A stretch of 64,000 bases of DNA from Noviherbaspirillum_A sp047237965. Lineage in GTDB: Bacteria > Pseudomonadota > Gammaproteobacteria > Burkholderiales > Burkholderiaceae_D. Positions 49,048 through 57,714 of this stretch are shown piece after piece. The notes beneath the pieces are model-generated. The model did not search any database and was not told the origin of the DNA. It saw nothing but the letters and a program-made list of their open reading frames with translations. Within the stretch, counting starts at the first letter, position 1; each line of letters opens with the position of its first letter. Where the stretch lies: the NCBI RefSeq assembly GCF_047237965.1, contig NZ_JBDFLX010000001.1:248001-312000 (forward strand), in the 5' to 3' direction. The position numbers and the translations under genes were made by a program.

Positions 49048-49398
49048 ATGCGTCTGATTCTGTTTAGTCTTGCGGCCTTGCTCATCCTGGTTCAGTTTCC
49101 GCTTTGGTTGGGCAAGGGCGGATGGCTCAGGGTTTGGGACCTGGACCAGCAAGTGTTCGCCGCGCAGAGAAAGAACGACGAACTGCGGGCACGCAATGGC
49201 AAGCTTGCTTCGGAAGTACAGGACCTGAAGGAAGGCACCGGCGCGATCGAGGAGCGGGCGCGTTATGAGCTTGGCATGATCAAGGAAAACGAGATCTTCG
49301 TGCAGATTCTTGACCCGAACACCAGTCCGCCGCTGCAGGAAGTGGCCGCGCCGGTCAAGCCGGTGAAGAAGCCGCCGCCGCGCAAGAAGCAGCAATAA
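49048..49398 (+). CDS. ftsB: cell division protein FtsB
   Basis: 116 residues from ATG 49048. One N-terminal transmembrane helix (LILFSLAALLILVQFPLWL) is followed by GKGGWLRVWDLDQQVFAAQRKNDELRARNGKLASEVQDL. That is the FtsB/DivIC leucine-zipper coiled coil, then IEERARYELGMIKENE. It joins FtsL and FtsQ in the divisome. The tail is Pro/Lys-rich. Confidence 0.95.
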   Translation: MRLILFSLAALLILVQFPLWLGKGGWLRVWDLDQQVFAAQRKNDELRARNGKLASEVQDLKEGTGAIEERARYELGMIKENEIFVQILDPNTSPPLQEVAAPVKPVKKPPPRKKQQ

Positions 49399-49427
49399 AA
49401 AAAGCGCCATGCAATGGCGCTTTTTTT
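49397..49427. terminator. bidirectional terminator after ftsB
   Basis: A 14-bp perfect stem (aaaaaaagcgccat / atggcgcttttttt, loop gca) overlaps the end of ftsB. A/T runs on both sides make it strong in both directions. Confidence 0.9.
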
Positions 49428-49538
49428 ATGGTCGATGCAGATTGGGGCACTGGAACTGAAAGGTCGTCATCGCCTTTCAGGTTCATACCTGAAGGTGAAT
49501 GCGTCGGGGAGGCAAGCAAGAATGCAAGTTCCGAAACA

Positions 49539-49562
49539 GTTGCGGTTGCGGTTGCGGTTGCG
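49539..49562 (+). repeat. hexanucleotide repeat (GTTGCG)4
   Basis: Four perfect tandem copies of GTTGCG at the left edge of the palindromic element. Related GTTGCC/GTTGCT units continue to about 49700, and the complementary (GCAACG)-type array lies at 50327-50410. Confidence 0.85.
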
Positions 49563-49580
49563 TTTCGCGCAGCGACAGCC

Positions 49581-49652
49581 GCCGTTGTTTTTGAATTGGT
49601 CGTTGCCTCTTAAGTTGCCGTTGTTTTTGAATTGGTCGTTGCCTCTTAAGTT
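49581..49652 (+). repeat. 36-bp perfect tandem duplication
   Basis: Units 49581-49616 and 49617-49652 are identical; each starts gccgttgtttttgaattgg. Shorter partial units (18 bp) follow to about 49700. Confidence 0.9.
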
Positions 49653-49706
49653 GCCGTTGCTTTTGAAGTTGCCGTTGCCGTTGCCGTTGCTTTTGAAGTG
49701 GCAGTG

Positions 49707-50322
49707 AAGTCCCGTTGAGCGCGCCGTGTCAGCGGTGCCCGGAGCGGGAAAAGGTGCGGCGTCTGTCTGAGCCAAGCTTTAGCTTGGCGAGTTTAGCCGC
49801 GCCCCGCTCCGGGTACCGCTGGCACGGGCACCCCGCGCAGCGGGGCGCGATCATCGGGTCGCCTTTTTTGGTTACTTTTTTGGCGAAGCAAAAAAGTAAC
49901 CCGGCCGCCGGGGCGGACTCCCGGCTTGTCTCCACGGCAGTGCACCCGTCTTGCGTCACCCGGCAACGCCCGGGCAGCACTGTCGGTGTTGTCTTTGACG
50001 TGTTGGTTGAACATGGCTTAACGTCAAAAGCAACTGCTGCTTCGCAGTGACGTCTTTACGGCGGGTGAAACAGCACGACCTCACTATCGTCATGACTAGG
50101 CCGGGAGTTCGCCCCGGCGGGCGACCTACTTTTTTTGCTTCGCCAAAAAAAGTAGGCAAAAAAAGGCGACCCGGTGATCGCGCCCTCGCTGCGCGAGGGT
50201 CCCCGTGCCGTCGGTGCATGGAGCGGGGCGCGGCTAAACTCGCCAAGCTGCGCTTGACTCAGACAGACGCCGCACCTTTTCCCGCTCCACGCACCGACGT
50301 CACGGCGCGCTCAACGGGACTT
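49707..50322. repeat. large imperfect inverted repeat element between ftsB and hslO
   Basis: Left arm 49707-49927 and right arm 50098-50322 are imperfect reverse complements over roughly 220 bp. Within them, 49741-49810 and 50220-50288 are nearly identical (both begin ggagcgggaaaaggtgcggc when read inward). Each arm carries its own hairpin: 49871-49900 (12-bp stem, loop gcgaag) and 50125-50156 (13-bp stem, loop cttcgc). The spacer 49928-50097 has no gene. Short open frames across the element change strand with the palindrome and are unlikely to be genes. Confidence 0.8.
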
Positions 50323-50326
50323 AAAA

Positions 50327-50410
50327 GCAACGGCAACTGCAACTTCAGAGGCAACGGCAACCGCAACGGCAACGCCAACTGCAACCGCAACTGCACCGCA
50401 ACCGCAACGG
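50327..50410 (-). repeat. degenerate (GCAACG)n array next to hslO
   Basis: Runs of gcaacg/gcaacc/gcaact units fill 50327-50410 and end 4 bp before the hslO stop codon. They mirror the GTTGCG array on the left side, so the whole element is symmetrical. Confidence 0.8.
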
Positions 50411-50414
50411 CCCC

Positions 50415-51344
50415 TCAATGCCTGCTCGGCCCCGGCGTCTGCAACGCATCCAGCGTGGTATCCGCCGCAAACAGCTGCGCGCAGTCCACCTTGTCGAAGT
50501 CGTAATGCTGGCCGCAGAAGTCGCAGTCGATGGCCAGATGGCCGACCTCGGCGATCGCGGCCTCGACTTCCTCCTGGCCCAGCATCTTCAGCATGTTGCC
50601 CACCCGTTCCCGGTTGCAGGTGCAATGAAAGGCCGGGCTCAGCGGGTCGAACACCCGTATCGTCTCTTCCCAGAACAGGCGCCGCATCACCGTCTGGATA
50701 TCGGTGCTCAGCAGTTCGTCCGGACGCAGCGTCGAGGCCAGCATCACCGTGCGATCCCAGGCTTCCAGCGCATCGTCGGAGGAAGGCGCGCCCACGCCGC
50801 CCTGGGTCGGCAGCTTCTGCAGCAGCAGGCCGCGCGAGACTTGGTCGTCGGCCGCCAGCCACATCCTGGTGTCGAGCTGCTCGGAACGCATCATGTAGTT
50901 CTCGATGATCACCGCCACCGAGCCGCCGTCCAGCGGCACGATGCCCTGGTAGGGCTGCTGGCCGGGCAACTTGTCCTTGGGGTCGAGCGTGATGGCGAAG
51001 CGGCCGTTGCCGTTGCGGTTGACCAGCTCGGTCAGCGTGATGTCGTCCGCCACCACCGCATCCGGCGCCAGCTTGGCAGTGGCGCGCATCTTCAGCTCGG
51101 CATCGCATTCCACCACCAGCAGATGCAGCGGGCCGTCGCCGTGGATCTGCATCACCAGCGCGCCATTGAACTTCAGGTTGGCCGACAGCAGCGCCGCCGC
51201 CGCCAGCATCTCGCCCAGCAGCGCGCGCACCGGGCGCGGATAGTCGCGCCGGGAAAGGATCTCGCGCCAGGTGTCGGAGAGTTCTACCAGCTCGCCGCGC
51301 ACCGGCGTGTCTTCAAACATGAATTTCTGCAGGGTATCTGTCAT
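50415..51344 (-). CDS. hslO: redox-regulated chaperone Hsp33
   Basis: 309 residues from ATG 51344 (a TTG at 51347 is in frame). The zinc/redox switch is intact: HCTCNRERV (CxC) and CDFCGQHYDFD (CxxC). Oxidation releases zinc and activates holdase function. The ATG overlaps the TGA of the gamma-carbonic-anhydrase-like gene. The stop lies 4 bp from the hexanucleotide array. Confidence 0.96.
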   Translation of the reverse strand: MTDTLQKFMFEDTPVRGELVELSDTWREILSRRDYPRPVRALLGEMLAAAALLSANLKFNGALVMQIHGDGPLHLLVVECDAELKMRATAKLAPDAVVADDITLTELVNRNGNGRFAITLDPKDKLPGQQPYQGIVPLDGGSVAVIIENYMMRSEQLDTRMWLAADDQVSRGLLLQKLPTQGGVGAPSSDDALEAWDRTVMLASTLRPDELLSTDIQTVMRRLFWEETIRVFDPLSPAFHCTCNRERVGNMLKMLGQEEVEAAIAEVGHLAIDCDFCGQHYDFDKVDCAQLFAADTTLDALQTPGPSRH

Positions 51345-51868
51345 CAATCGATTCGCTTCAGGCTAGTCTTGAAGTCCTGCGCCCGCTGTACATAACCGGC
51401 GCTGGGGCGTTGAAGGCCGGCGACTTCCTCGTCCGAAAGTATCCGCGCCACTTTGGCAGGCGAACCGATGATGAGCGCATTGTCCGGAAACTCCTTGTTT
51501 TCCGTGACCAGCGCACCGGCGCCAACCAGGCAATTGCGGCCTATCTTCGCGTTATTCAAGACCACCGCCTGAATCCCGATCAGCGTGTTGTCGCCGACGG
51601 TGCAGCCATGCAGCATCGCCTGGTGGCCGACGGTCACGCCGCGTCCCAGCGTCAGCAGAAAGCCGGGATCGGTATGCAGCACCGCCGATTCCTGGATGTT
51701 GCTGTTCTCGCCGATGGTGATCTGGTCGTTGTCGCCGCGGATCGTGACGTTGGACCAGACGCTGGTATGCGCTTCGAGCTTGACGCGCCCGATCACGGTC
51801 GCGGTTTCCGCAACGTAAGCGGTCGGATGAACGTCGGGGACGAGGTCGCCCAGTTGGTAGATGGCCAT
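51344..51868 (-). CDS. gamma-carbonic-anhydrase-like hexapeptide protein
   Basis: 174 residues of left-handed beta-helix repeats (VIGRVKLEAHTSVWSNVTIRGDNDQITIGENSNIQE). Three candidate zinc His residues occur in VLHTD and GHQAMLHGC, as in the YrdA/PaaY group. Members bind zinc; carbonic anhydrase activity varies and many are uncharacterised. It is translationally coupled to hslO. Confidence 0.9.
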   Translation of the reverse strand: MAIYQLGDLVPDVHPTAYVAETATVIGRVKLEAHTSVWSNVTIRGDNDQITIGENSNIQESAVLHTDPGFLLTLGRGVTVGHQAMLHGCTVGDNTLIGIQAVVLNNAKIGRNCLVGAGALVTENKEFPDNALIIGSPAKVARILSDEEVAGLQRPSAGYVQRAQDFKTSLKRID

Positions 51869-51922
51869 GGATTTTTCGTAGAATGGAAGGTTTTTGACGA
51901 GCCGTATTTTAACGCCGCCTCC

Positions 51923-52747
51923 ATGAATTCACCGACCACCGAACAAGCCATCAACGATGAATTGCGCGCCGCCGCCCTGCACTGGCTGCTGGAAGCCGAT
52001 CCGGCCAGCAAGGCGGCAGGCGTCACCGCATTGCGCCAGCGCTGGCTGCAGGGCGCCGTCCGCCTTGCGCCTGAGCTTGAACTGGCCGCGCCGGCGGGCG
52101 TGCCGGGCCGGCCGGCGCGACCGGAACTGGTGCCGCCGCTCTCCGTGCAGCGGCGCTCGATGCGCACGGTGGAGGGCAGGGCGGCGCTGCTGCATGCGCT
52201 GGCGCATATCGAGTTCAATGCGATCAACCTGGCGCTGGACGCTCTCTGGCGCTATGCCGGCATGCCGGCCGATTACTACGCCGACTGGCTGCAGGTGGCG
52301 GCCGAGGAGGCGTATCACTTCTCGCTGCTGGCGGCGCACCTGGCCACGCAGGGCCATGCCTATGGCGACTTCAGCGCCCACAACAGCCTGTGGGACATGG
52401 CCGAAAAAACCGCCGGCGATGTGCTGGCCCGCATGGCGCTGGTGCCGCGCACGCTCGAAGCCCGCGGGCTGGATGCGTCGCCGCCGGTGCGGGCCAAGCT
52501 GGCCCAGGCCGGCGACCTGGAAGCGGCCGCCATCCTCGACATCATCCTGCGCGACGAAATCGGCCATGTGGCCATCGGCAACCGCTGGTACGGCCATCTG
52601 TGCCGCGCGCGCGGGCTGGAGCCGGTGGCGACCTACGCCGAGCTGGCTGGCCGCTACAAGGCGCCGCCGCTGCGCGGGCCGTTCAACATGGAAGCGCGCC
52701 GCGCCGCCGGATTTTCCGAATTGGAGCTTGCGCAATTGGGCTGCTGA
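51923..52747 (+). CDS. ferritin-like DUF455 protein
   Basis: 274 residues from ATG 51923. A four-helix ferritin-like core carries metal-ligand style motifs: LLHALAHIEFNAINLALD (ExxH type), VAAEEAYHFSLL and ILRDEIGHVAIGNRW. The family is linked by some annotations to tRNA hydroxylation (MiaE-like fold), but function is not established. It is divergent from the carbonic-anhydrase-like gene. Confidence 0.87.
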   Translation: MNSPTTEQAINDELRAAALHWLLEADPASKAAGVTALRQRWLQGAVRLAPELELAAPAGVPGRPARPELVPPLSVQRRSMRTVEGRAALLHALAHIEFNAINLALDALWRYAGMPADYYADWLQVAAEEAYHFSLLAAHLATQGHAYGDFSAHNSLWDMAEKTAGDVLARMALVPRTLEARGLDASPPVRAKLAQAGDLEAAAILDIILRDEIGHVAIGNRWYGHLCRARGLEPVATYAELAGRYKAPPLRGPFNMEARRAAGFSELELAQLGC

Positions 52748-52820
52748 TAGCGGATTGCGGGCTGCGGCGGCAACGCTACACTGGAATCACAAATCAACGG
52801 ACCATCATCGGGAGTTCAAC

Positions 52821-53075
52821 ATGAAGACACCAGTTACCTCGGCGATCGCGCTGGGCATGCTGCTGGCCGCGCTGGCAGGCTGCCAGCGCAACGATACGGC
52901 GCGCACCGAAGGGCCGGCCGAGCAGGTAGGCCAGAAGATCGACCAGGCCGCGGTCAAGGCCACCGAAGGCATCAACAAGCTGGCCGAGAAGGCCGGCGCC
53001 GGCATGGAAAAGGCGGGCGAAAACATACGCAGGGAAGCCGAACAGGCCCAGGCCAAGAACGGCGAGAAGAAATGA
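52821..53075 (+). CDS. small lipoprotein with amphipathic helical tail
   Basis: 84 residues from ATG 52821 with a gggag ribosome site. The signal ends in lipobox LAALAGC (Cys is the lipidated residue). The rest (VGQKIDQAAVKATEGINKLAEKAGAGMEKAGENIRREAEQ) is a repetitive amphipathic helix of the kind seen in envelope stress lipoproteins and late-embryogenesis-like proteins. Function unknown. Confidence 0.8.
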   Translation: MKTPVTSAIALGMLLAALAGCQRNDTARTEGPAEQVGQKIDQAAVKATEGINKLAEKAGAGMEKAGENIRREAEQAQAKNGEKK

Positions 53076-53111
53076 TTCCCGCCGCGCCGGCTGGTTCCAG
53101 GGAACGGAACG

Positions 53112-54797
53112 TCAGCCGGCCGGCGTCGCCTGCTGCGCTTCCCGCTCGCGCAGTATCCTGCGCTGCACCTTGCCGGTGGTGGTCATGGGCAGCGCATCGA
53201 GAAACTCGATTTCCTTCGGGTATTCATAAGGCGCAAGCTTGCCCCGCACATGTTCCTGCAGTTCCGCCACGAGGCGCTGGCGGGCGGCCTCATCGGCAAT
53301 GCCGGCATTCTCGGCCAGCACGATGAAGGCCTTGACGATATTGCCGCGCTCCGGGTCCGGCCTGGGCACCACCGCCGCATTCCCCACCGCCGGATGCTTG
53401 ACCAGGCAGTTCTCGATCTCCGATGGACCGATGCGGTAGCCGGCGGCCTTGAACATGTCGTCCGCCCGGCCCTGATACCACAGATAACCATCGGCATCGC
53501 TGCTGGCCAGATCGCCGGTGCGGCACCAGTCGCCGCTGTACTTGGCCGCGGTCGCCTGCGGATTATTCCAGTAGCCCAGGAAGAACACCGGGTCGGGATG
53601 GCCGTGGATGTCAGTGCGGTGCAGCGCCACCTCGCCCACCGCGCCGGGCGCCACCGGATTGCCGTCGTCGTCGATCACCGCCACCTGGTGGCCGGGGTAG
53701 GGCCGGCCCATGCTGCCCGGCCGCGCTGGCCAGCGACCGGCGCTATTGCCCACGATGTAGTTCATCTCGGTCTGGCCGAACATTTCATTGACGGTCACGC
53801 CCAGCGCATCCTGCACCCAGTGGAAGACCGCGTCGCCAACCGCTTCGCCGGCGCTCATGATCGCGCGCAGCCGCAGCCGGTAATGTTCGCGCGGCGCCGG
53901 GATCGCCTTCATCATCATCTTCAGCGCGGTGGGGAACAGGAAGGTGTTGGTGACGCCGTACTTCTCCATCAGGCGGAAGGCCGTTTCCGCAGAGAAGCGG
54001 CCGCGGTAACCGACGATGGGCATGCCGAAATACAGCGATGGCAGCAGGGCGTCCATCAGGCCGCCGGTCCAGGCCCAGTCGGCCGGCGACCAGAACACGT
54101 CGCCCTGCTGCGGAAACCAGTTCTGCGAGGCGACGAAGCCGGTCAGGTTGCCCAGCAGGGCCGACTGCGGCAGCAGGGCGCCCTTGGGCGCGCCGGTGGT
54201 GCCGCTGGTGTAGATCAGGATGGCCGGATCGTGCGCGGCGGTCTCCACCGCATCCAGGTTGCCGTCGGAGGCCGCCAGTTCCGATGCCCAGTCGAGTTCG
54301 CCGTCGCACTGTATGCCGAGCAGCCGCCTGAGCGCCGGGCAGTCGCGGCGCACCTCGTTCAACGCCGCAATCGCGGCCTGGTCGACAATCGCCATCGCCG
54401 CGGCGCTGTCCTGCAGCCGGTAAGCCAGCGCTTCCGGGCCGAACAGGATGGACAGCGGCATCGCGACCGCGCCGATCAGGTGGCAGGCAATATGCGCCAC
54501 GGCGGTTTCCGGCCTCTGCGGCAGCACGATGGCGACCCGGTCGCCGCGGGTCACGCCATGCCGGCGCATAACCTGCGCCAGTAGTTTGGCGTCGCGGTGC
54601 AGGTCGGCATAGGTGAGGCTCGCGGCATTGCCGGCATCGTCCTCGTAATGGATGGCGATGCGCTGCGGATCGTTTGCCCAGCGGATGCAGCACAGCTGCG
54701 CAATGTTGAAGTCGGGCGGCACATGCCAGTAAAAGCCCTGATACAGCGCGTCGTAGTCGTCAGTCGCGGGCGCAGCGTTGTTGCTGGCGGATATCAT
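53112..54797 (-). CDS. acyl-CoA synthetase (AMP-binding, acetyl/medium-chain type)
   Basis: 561 residues. The AMP-binding P-loop is LIYTSGTTGAPKGALL, the core motifs are NEMFGQTEM and YWNNPQ...GDWCRTGDLASSDADGYLWYQGRADDMFKAAGYRIGP. The acyl-adenylate Lys lies in MTTTGKVQRRIL near the C-terminus. It activates a short- or medium-chain carboxylate with ATP and CoA. The ggaga ribosome site and a TATAAT -10 precede it. A palindrome typical of TetR operators lies in the promoter. Confidence 0.92.
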   Translation of the reverse strand: MISASNNAAPATDDYDALYQGFYWHVPPDFNIAQLCCIRWANDPQRIAIHYEDDAGNAASLTYADLHRDAKLLAQVMRRHGVTRGDRVAIVLPQRPETAVAHIACHLIGAVAMPLSILFGPEALAYRLQDSAAAMAIVDQAAIAALNEVRRDCPALRRLLGIQCDGELDWASELAASDGNLDAVETAAHDPAILIYTSGTTGAPKGALLPQSALLGNLTGFVASQNWFPQQGDVFWSPADWAWTGGLMDALLPSLYFGMPIVGYRGRFSAETAFRLMEKYGVTNTFLFPTALKMMMKAIPAPREHYRLRLRAIMSAGEAVGDAVFHWVQDALGVTVNEMFGQTEMNYIVGNSAGRWPARPGSMGRPYPGHQVAVIDDDGNPVAPGAVGEVALHRTDIHGHPDPVFFLGYWNNPQATAAKYSGDWCRTGDLASSDADGYLWYQGRADDMFKAAGYRIGPSEIENCLVKHPAVGNAAVVPRPDPERGNIVKAFIVLAENAGIADEAARQRLVAELQEHVRGKLAPYEYPKEIEFLDALPMTTTGKVQRRILREREAQQATPAG

Positions 54798-54818
54798 GCT
54801 GTCTCCATTATAATTATC

Positions 54819-54830
54819 GAACGATCGTTC
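54819..54830. promoter_or_regulatory. TetR-type operator palindrome
   Basis: The perfect 12-bp palindrome GAACGATCGTTC lies 22 bp upstream of the acyl-CoA synthetase start. It sits just upstream of a TATAAT on that strand, where a repressor would block the promoter. It is also in the promoter gap of the divergent hydrolase. No TetR gene is in view. Confidence 0.6.
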
Positions 54831-54922
54831 TTTTTAAGCTGCTTTTCGGCAAAGTGGCCGAATAGCGCCCGTATTATCGCTTGGCGCCTCTTTCCTCACC
54901 AGTTACCAGACACCGGATCACC

Positions 54923-55798
54923 ATGAAACCATCCCGCTCCGAATTCCTGACCATCCGCCGCCTGCGCTACCACATTAGGCACTGGGGCGACGCCGGCGCA
55001 CCCAAGCTTTTCATGGTGCACGGCTGGATGGACGTGTCCGCCTCGTTCCAGTTCATGGTCGACTGCCTGAAAAAGGACTGGCATGTGATCGCGCCCGACT
55101 GGCGCGGCTTCGGCCTGACCGAGTCGGCCCATTCCGACACCTACTGGTTCAACGATTACCTGGGCGACCTCGACGCGATACTCGACCACTATGCGCCCAA
55201 CGAAGCGATCAACCTGCTCGGCCACAGCATGGGCGGCAACGTGGTGACGACATATGCCGGCGTGCGGCCGCAGCGCATTGCGCGGCTGATCAACCTGGAA
55301 GGCGTGGGTATGCCGGCCAGCCGCCCGGAACAGGCGCCGCGTCGCATCGAGAAGTGGCTCAATGAACTGCGCACGCCGCCGGCGATGCGCTCCTACGGCT
55401 CCCAGGCCGAAGTGGCGGCGCGGCTGCAGAAAACCAATCCGCGGCTGTCCGACGAGCGCGCCGCCTTCCTGTCGGGCCACTGGGCGCGCGAAACCGCGCC
55501 CGGCGTCTGGGAAATCCTGGGCGACCCGGCCCACAAGGGAATCAGCCCGCTGCTGTATCAGCGCGACGAGACCATGGCCTGCTGGGCGCGCATCGAGGCG
55601 CCCACGCTGTACATGGAAGCCAGCGATACCGACCTGTGGCGCTGGATGGGCGCGCGGGAAGAGGCCAGGCTTGAAATCGACCGTCGCATCGCCACCATAC
55701 CGAAGGTGACGTCCCGCATGATAGAAAACGCCGGCCACATGCTGCATCATGACCAGCCCGAGATCCTGGCCGACATCATCGAGGGCTTTTTGGCCTAG
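54923..55798 (+). CDS. alpha/beta hydrolase
   Basis: 291 residues from ATG 54923. Oxyanion region MVHGWMDVSASFQ, nucleophile elbow LLGHSMGGNVV, and the final His in ENAGHMLHHDQP. Divergent from the acyl-CoA synthetase, possibly sharing its operator. A thioesterase or ester hydrolase role in acyl metabolism is an inference. Confidence 0.88.
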   Translation: MKPSRSEFLTIRRLRYHIRHWGDAGAPKLFMVHGWMDVSASFQFMVDCLKKDWHVIAPDWRGFGLTESAHSDTYWFNDYLGDLDAILDHYAPNEAINLLGHSMGGNVVTTYAGVRPQRIARLINLEGVGMPASRPEQAPRRIEKWLNELRTPPAMRSYGSQAEVAARLQKTNPRLSDERAAFLSGHWARETAPGVWEILGDPAHKGISPLLYQRDETMACWARIEAPTLYMEASDTDLWRWMGAREEARLEIDRRIATIPKVTSRMIENAGHMLHHDQPEILADIIEGFLA

Positions 55799-55861
55799 GA
55801 GCCTGCGGAACGGCCAGCGTACAATCATGTTTTCCCAAGCAGAACCCGGCCCCGATACCGC

Positions 55862-56698
55862 ATGCGCAACTTTGATCTTCACTGTCATTCCAATGTGTCC
55901 GACGGCGTGCTCGCGCCCGCATCGCTGGCGGCGCGCGCCAAGGCGCGCGGCGTCGATGTCTGGGCCCTGACGGACCACGACGAGGTCGGCGGCATCGCCG
56001 AAGCGCGCGCCGCCGCCGCGTCGCTGGGCCTGTCTTTCGTGCCCGGCGTGGAAATCTCCATCACCTGGGCCGGCCAGACGGTGCATATCGTCGGCCTGCA
56101 TGTCGATGAGCGCAACCCGGTGCTGCTGGCCGGCCTGGCCCGCACCCGCTCGGGCCGCGAGCTGCGCGCCCGCGAAATGGCCGATCAGCTGGCGGCGGCC
56201 GGCATACCCGATGCCTACGAGGGTGCGCTGGCGTATGCCGGCAACCCGGACCTGATTTCCCGCACCCATTTCGCGCGCTACCTCATCGACCGCGGCGTCT
56301 GCCGCGACGTGCCGTCCGTGTTTCGCAATTACCTGATCGAAGGCAAGCCCGGTTACGTGCCGCATCGCTGGGCCACGCTGCAGCAGTCGGTCGAATGGAT
56401 CAGGGCGGCCGGCGGCACCGCCGTGATCGCCCATCCCGGCCGCTACAATTTCGACGCTATGGCCTACGATGCGCTGTTCTCCGAGTTCAGGGACCTGGGC
56501 GGCACCGCCATCGAGGTCATTACCGGCAGCCACACGCCCGACCAGTACGACGAATATGCCAGGGTCGCGCAGCGCTACGGCTTCCTGGCCTCGCGCGGCT
56601 CGGACTTTCACGGCCCAGGCGAGTCCCGCGTGGACCTCGGCGCGCTGCCGCCGCTGCCGTCCAGCGTCACGCCGGTCTGGCACGACTGGGTTATCTGA
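55862..56698 (+). CDS. rnm: PHP-domain phosphoesterase (RNase AM / 3',5'-nucleotide bisphosphatase)
   Basis: 278 residues. PHP motifs: FDLHCHSNVSDG, LTDHDEVGG, VPGVEIS, VIAHPGRY and SRGSDFHG. Length and order match YciV/RNase AM, which trims 5' ends of rRNA and hydrolyses pAp-type nucleotides. It starts at ATG 55862. Confidence 0.88.
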   Translation: MRNFDLHCHSNVSDGVLAPASLAARAKARGVDVWALTDHDEVGGIAEARAAAASLGLSFVPGVEISITWAGQTVHIVGLHVDERNPVLLAGLARTRSGRELRAREMADQLAAAGIPDAYEGALAYAGNPDLISRTHFARYLIDRGVCRDVPSVFRNYLIEGKPGYVPHRWATLQQSVEWIRAAGGTAVIAHPGRYNFDAMAYDALFSEFRDLGGTAIEVITGSHTPDQYDEYARVAQRYGFLASRGSDFHGPGESRVDLGALPPLPSSVTPVWHDWVI

Positions 56699-56709
56699 AG
56701 ATGGCTTTT

Positions 56710-56747
56710 GGCCGGGCGCGGGCTCTTGAAGAGCTTGGCGCCCGGCC
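56710..56747 (+). terminator. GC-rich hairpin between rnm and htpX
   Basis: GGCCGGGCGC (56710-56719) pairs with GCGCCCGGCC (56738-56747), enclosing a smaller hairpin gctct-tga-agagc. No T run follows, so attenuation or transcript processing is as likely as termination. A 21-codon frame (56701-56766) crosses it but has no ribosome site of its own. Confidence 0.45.
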
Positions 56748-56781
56748 GCATATGCAGGGCGTTTGAAAGGGAGACAAAGCA

Positions 56782-57654
56782 ATGAAACGAATTTTCCTGT
56801 TCCTGGCGACGAACATCGCGGTGCTCGTTGTGCTGTCCGTCGTCCTGTCGCTGCTGGGTGTGAACCGCTTCCTGACCGGTTCCGGGCTCAACCTGCCGAT
56901 GCTGCTGGTGTTCTCGGCGGTGGTGGGCTTCACTGGTTCCATCATTTCGCTGCTGATCAGCAAGCCGATGGCGAAATGGTCGACCGGCGCCCAGGTGATC
57001 GATGCGCCCGCCAATTCCACCGAGCTATGGCTGCTCGACACCGTGCAGAAGCTGTCCGACCGGGCCGGCATCCGCATGCCCGAGGTCGCCGTCTACGAAG
57101 GCGAGCCGAATGCCTTCGCCACCGGCGCCTTCAAGAATTCGGCGCTGGTGGCCGTCTCCACCGGCCTGCTGCAGGGCATGACGCGCGACGAGGTCGAGGC
57201 CGTGCTGGGTCACGAGATCGCGCATATCGCCAACGGCGACATGGTGACCATGACGCTGGTGCAGGGCGTGGTCAACACCTTCGTGGTCTTCCTGTCGCGG
57301 GTGGTCGGGTATGTGGTCGACCGTGCGATCTCGCGCGACAACAACAGCGGCCCTGGCATCGGCTACATGGTCACGGTGATGGTGTGCCAGGTCGTGTTCG
57401 GCATTGCCGCGTCGATGATCGTGGCCTGGTTCTCGCGCCATCGCGAGTTCCGCGCCGACGCCGGCTCGGCACAGCTGCTGGGCAGTCCGCAGCCCATGGT
57501 CAAGGCATTGGCCCGCCTCGGCGGCGTCGAGCCCAGCCACCTGCCGGAATCGGTTGCCACGCTGGGCATCCATGACAAGCCCGGTTTCCTCGACCTGTTC
57601 TCGACCCATCCGCCGATCGAGCAGCGCATTGCCGCGCTGCGCGGGATGCGCTGA
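56782..57654 (+). CDS. htpX: membrane protease HtpX
   Basis: 290-residue zinc metalloprotease (M48) for inner-membrane quality control. Two N-terminal helices, then the zinc site VLGHEIAHIANGD (HExxH), two more helices, and the third ligand Glu in SRHREFRADAGSA. A gggaga ribosome site precedes the ATG. Confidence 0.96.
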   Translation: MKRIFLFLATNIAVLVVLSVVLSLLGVNRFLTGSGLNLPMLLVFSAVVGFTGSIISLLISKPMAKWSTGAQVIDAPANSTELWLLDTVQKLSDRAGIRMPEVAVYEGEPNAFATGAFKNSALVAVSTGLLQGMTRDEVEAVLGHEIAHIANGDMVTMTLVQGVVNTFVVFLSRVVGYVVDRAISRDNNSGPGIGYMVTVMVCQVVFGIAASMIVAWFSRHREFRADAGSAQLLGSPQPMVKALARLGGVEPSHLPESVATLGIHDKPGFLDLFSTHPPIEQRIAALRGMR

Positions 57655-57714
57655 GGCGGTAGTCAATTTCATTTCAGGAGGGCGGCGGCGTGAAGCTTCC
57701 GCCTTTTTTATTCG

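Noticed and set aside
49414..49775. Leu/Pro-rich (plus) and Asn/Gly-rich (minus) frames over the hexamer repeats
   Set aside because: They are translations of the GTTGCG-type simple repeat, not protein genes.
49715..50246. Several 70-110-codon open frames in the palindromic element
   Set aside because: They follow the inverted repeat on both strands and consist of repeat-derived Arg/Pro/Lys-rich sequence; no ribosome sites.
49500..50410. CRISPR array
   Set aside because: The repeats are adjacent simple repeats and one inverted pair, with no regularly spaced unique spacers and no cas genes.
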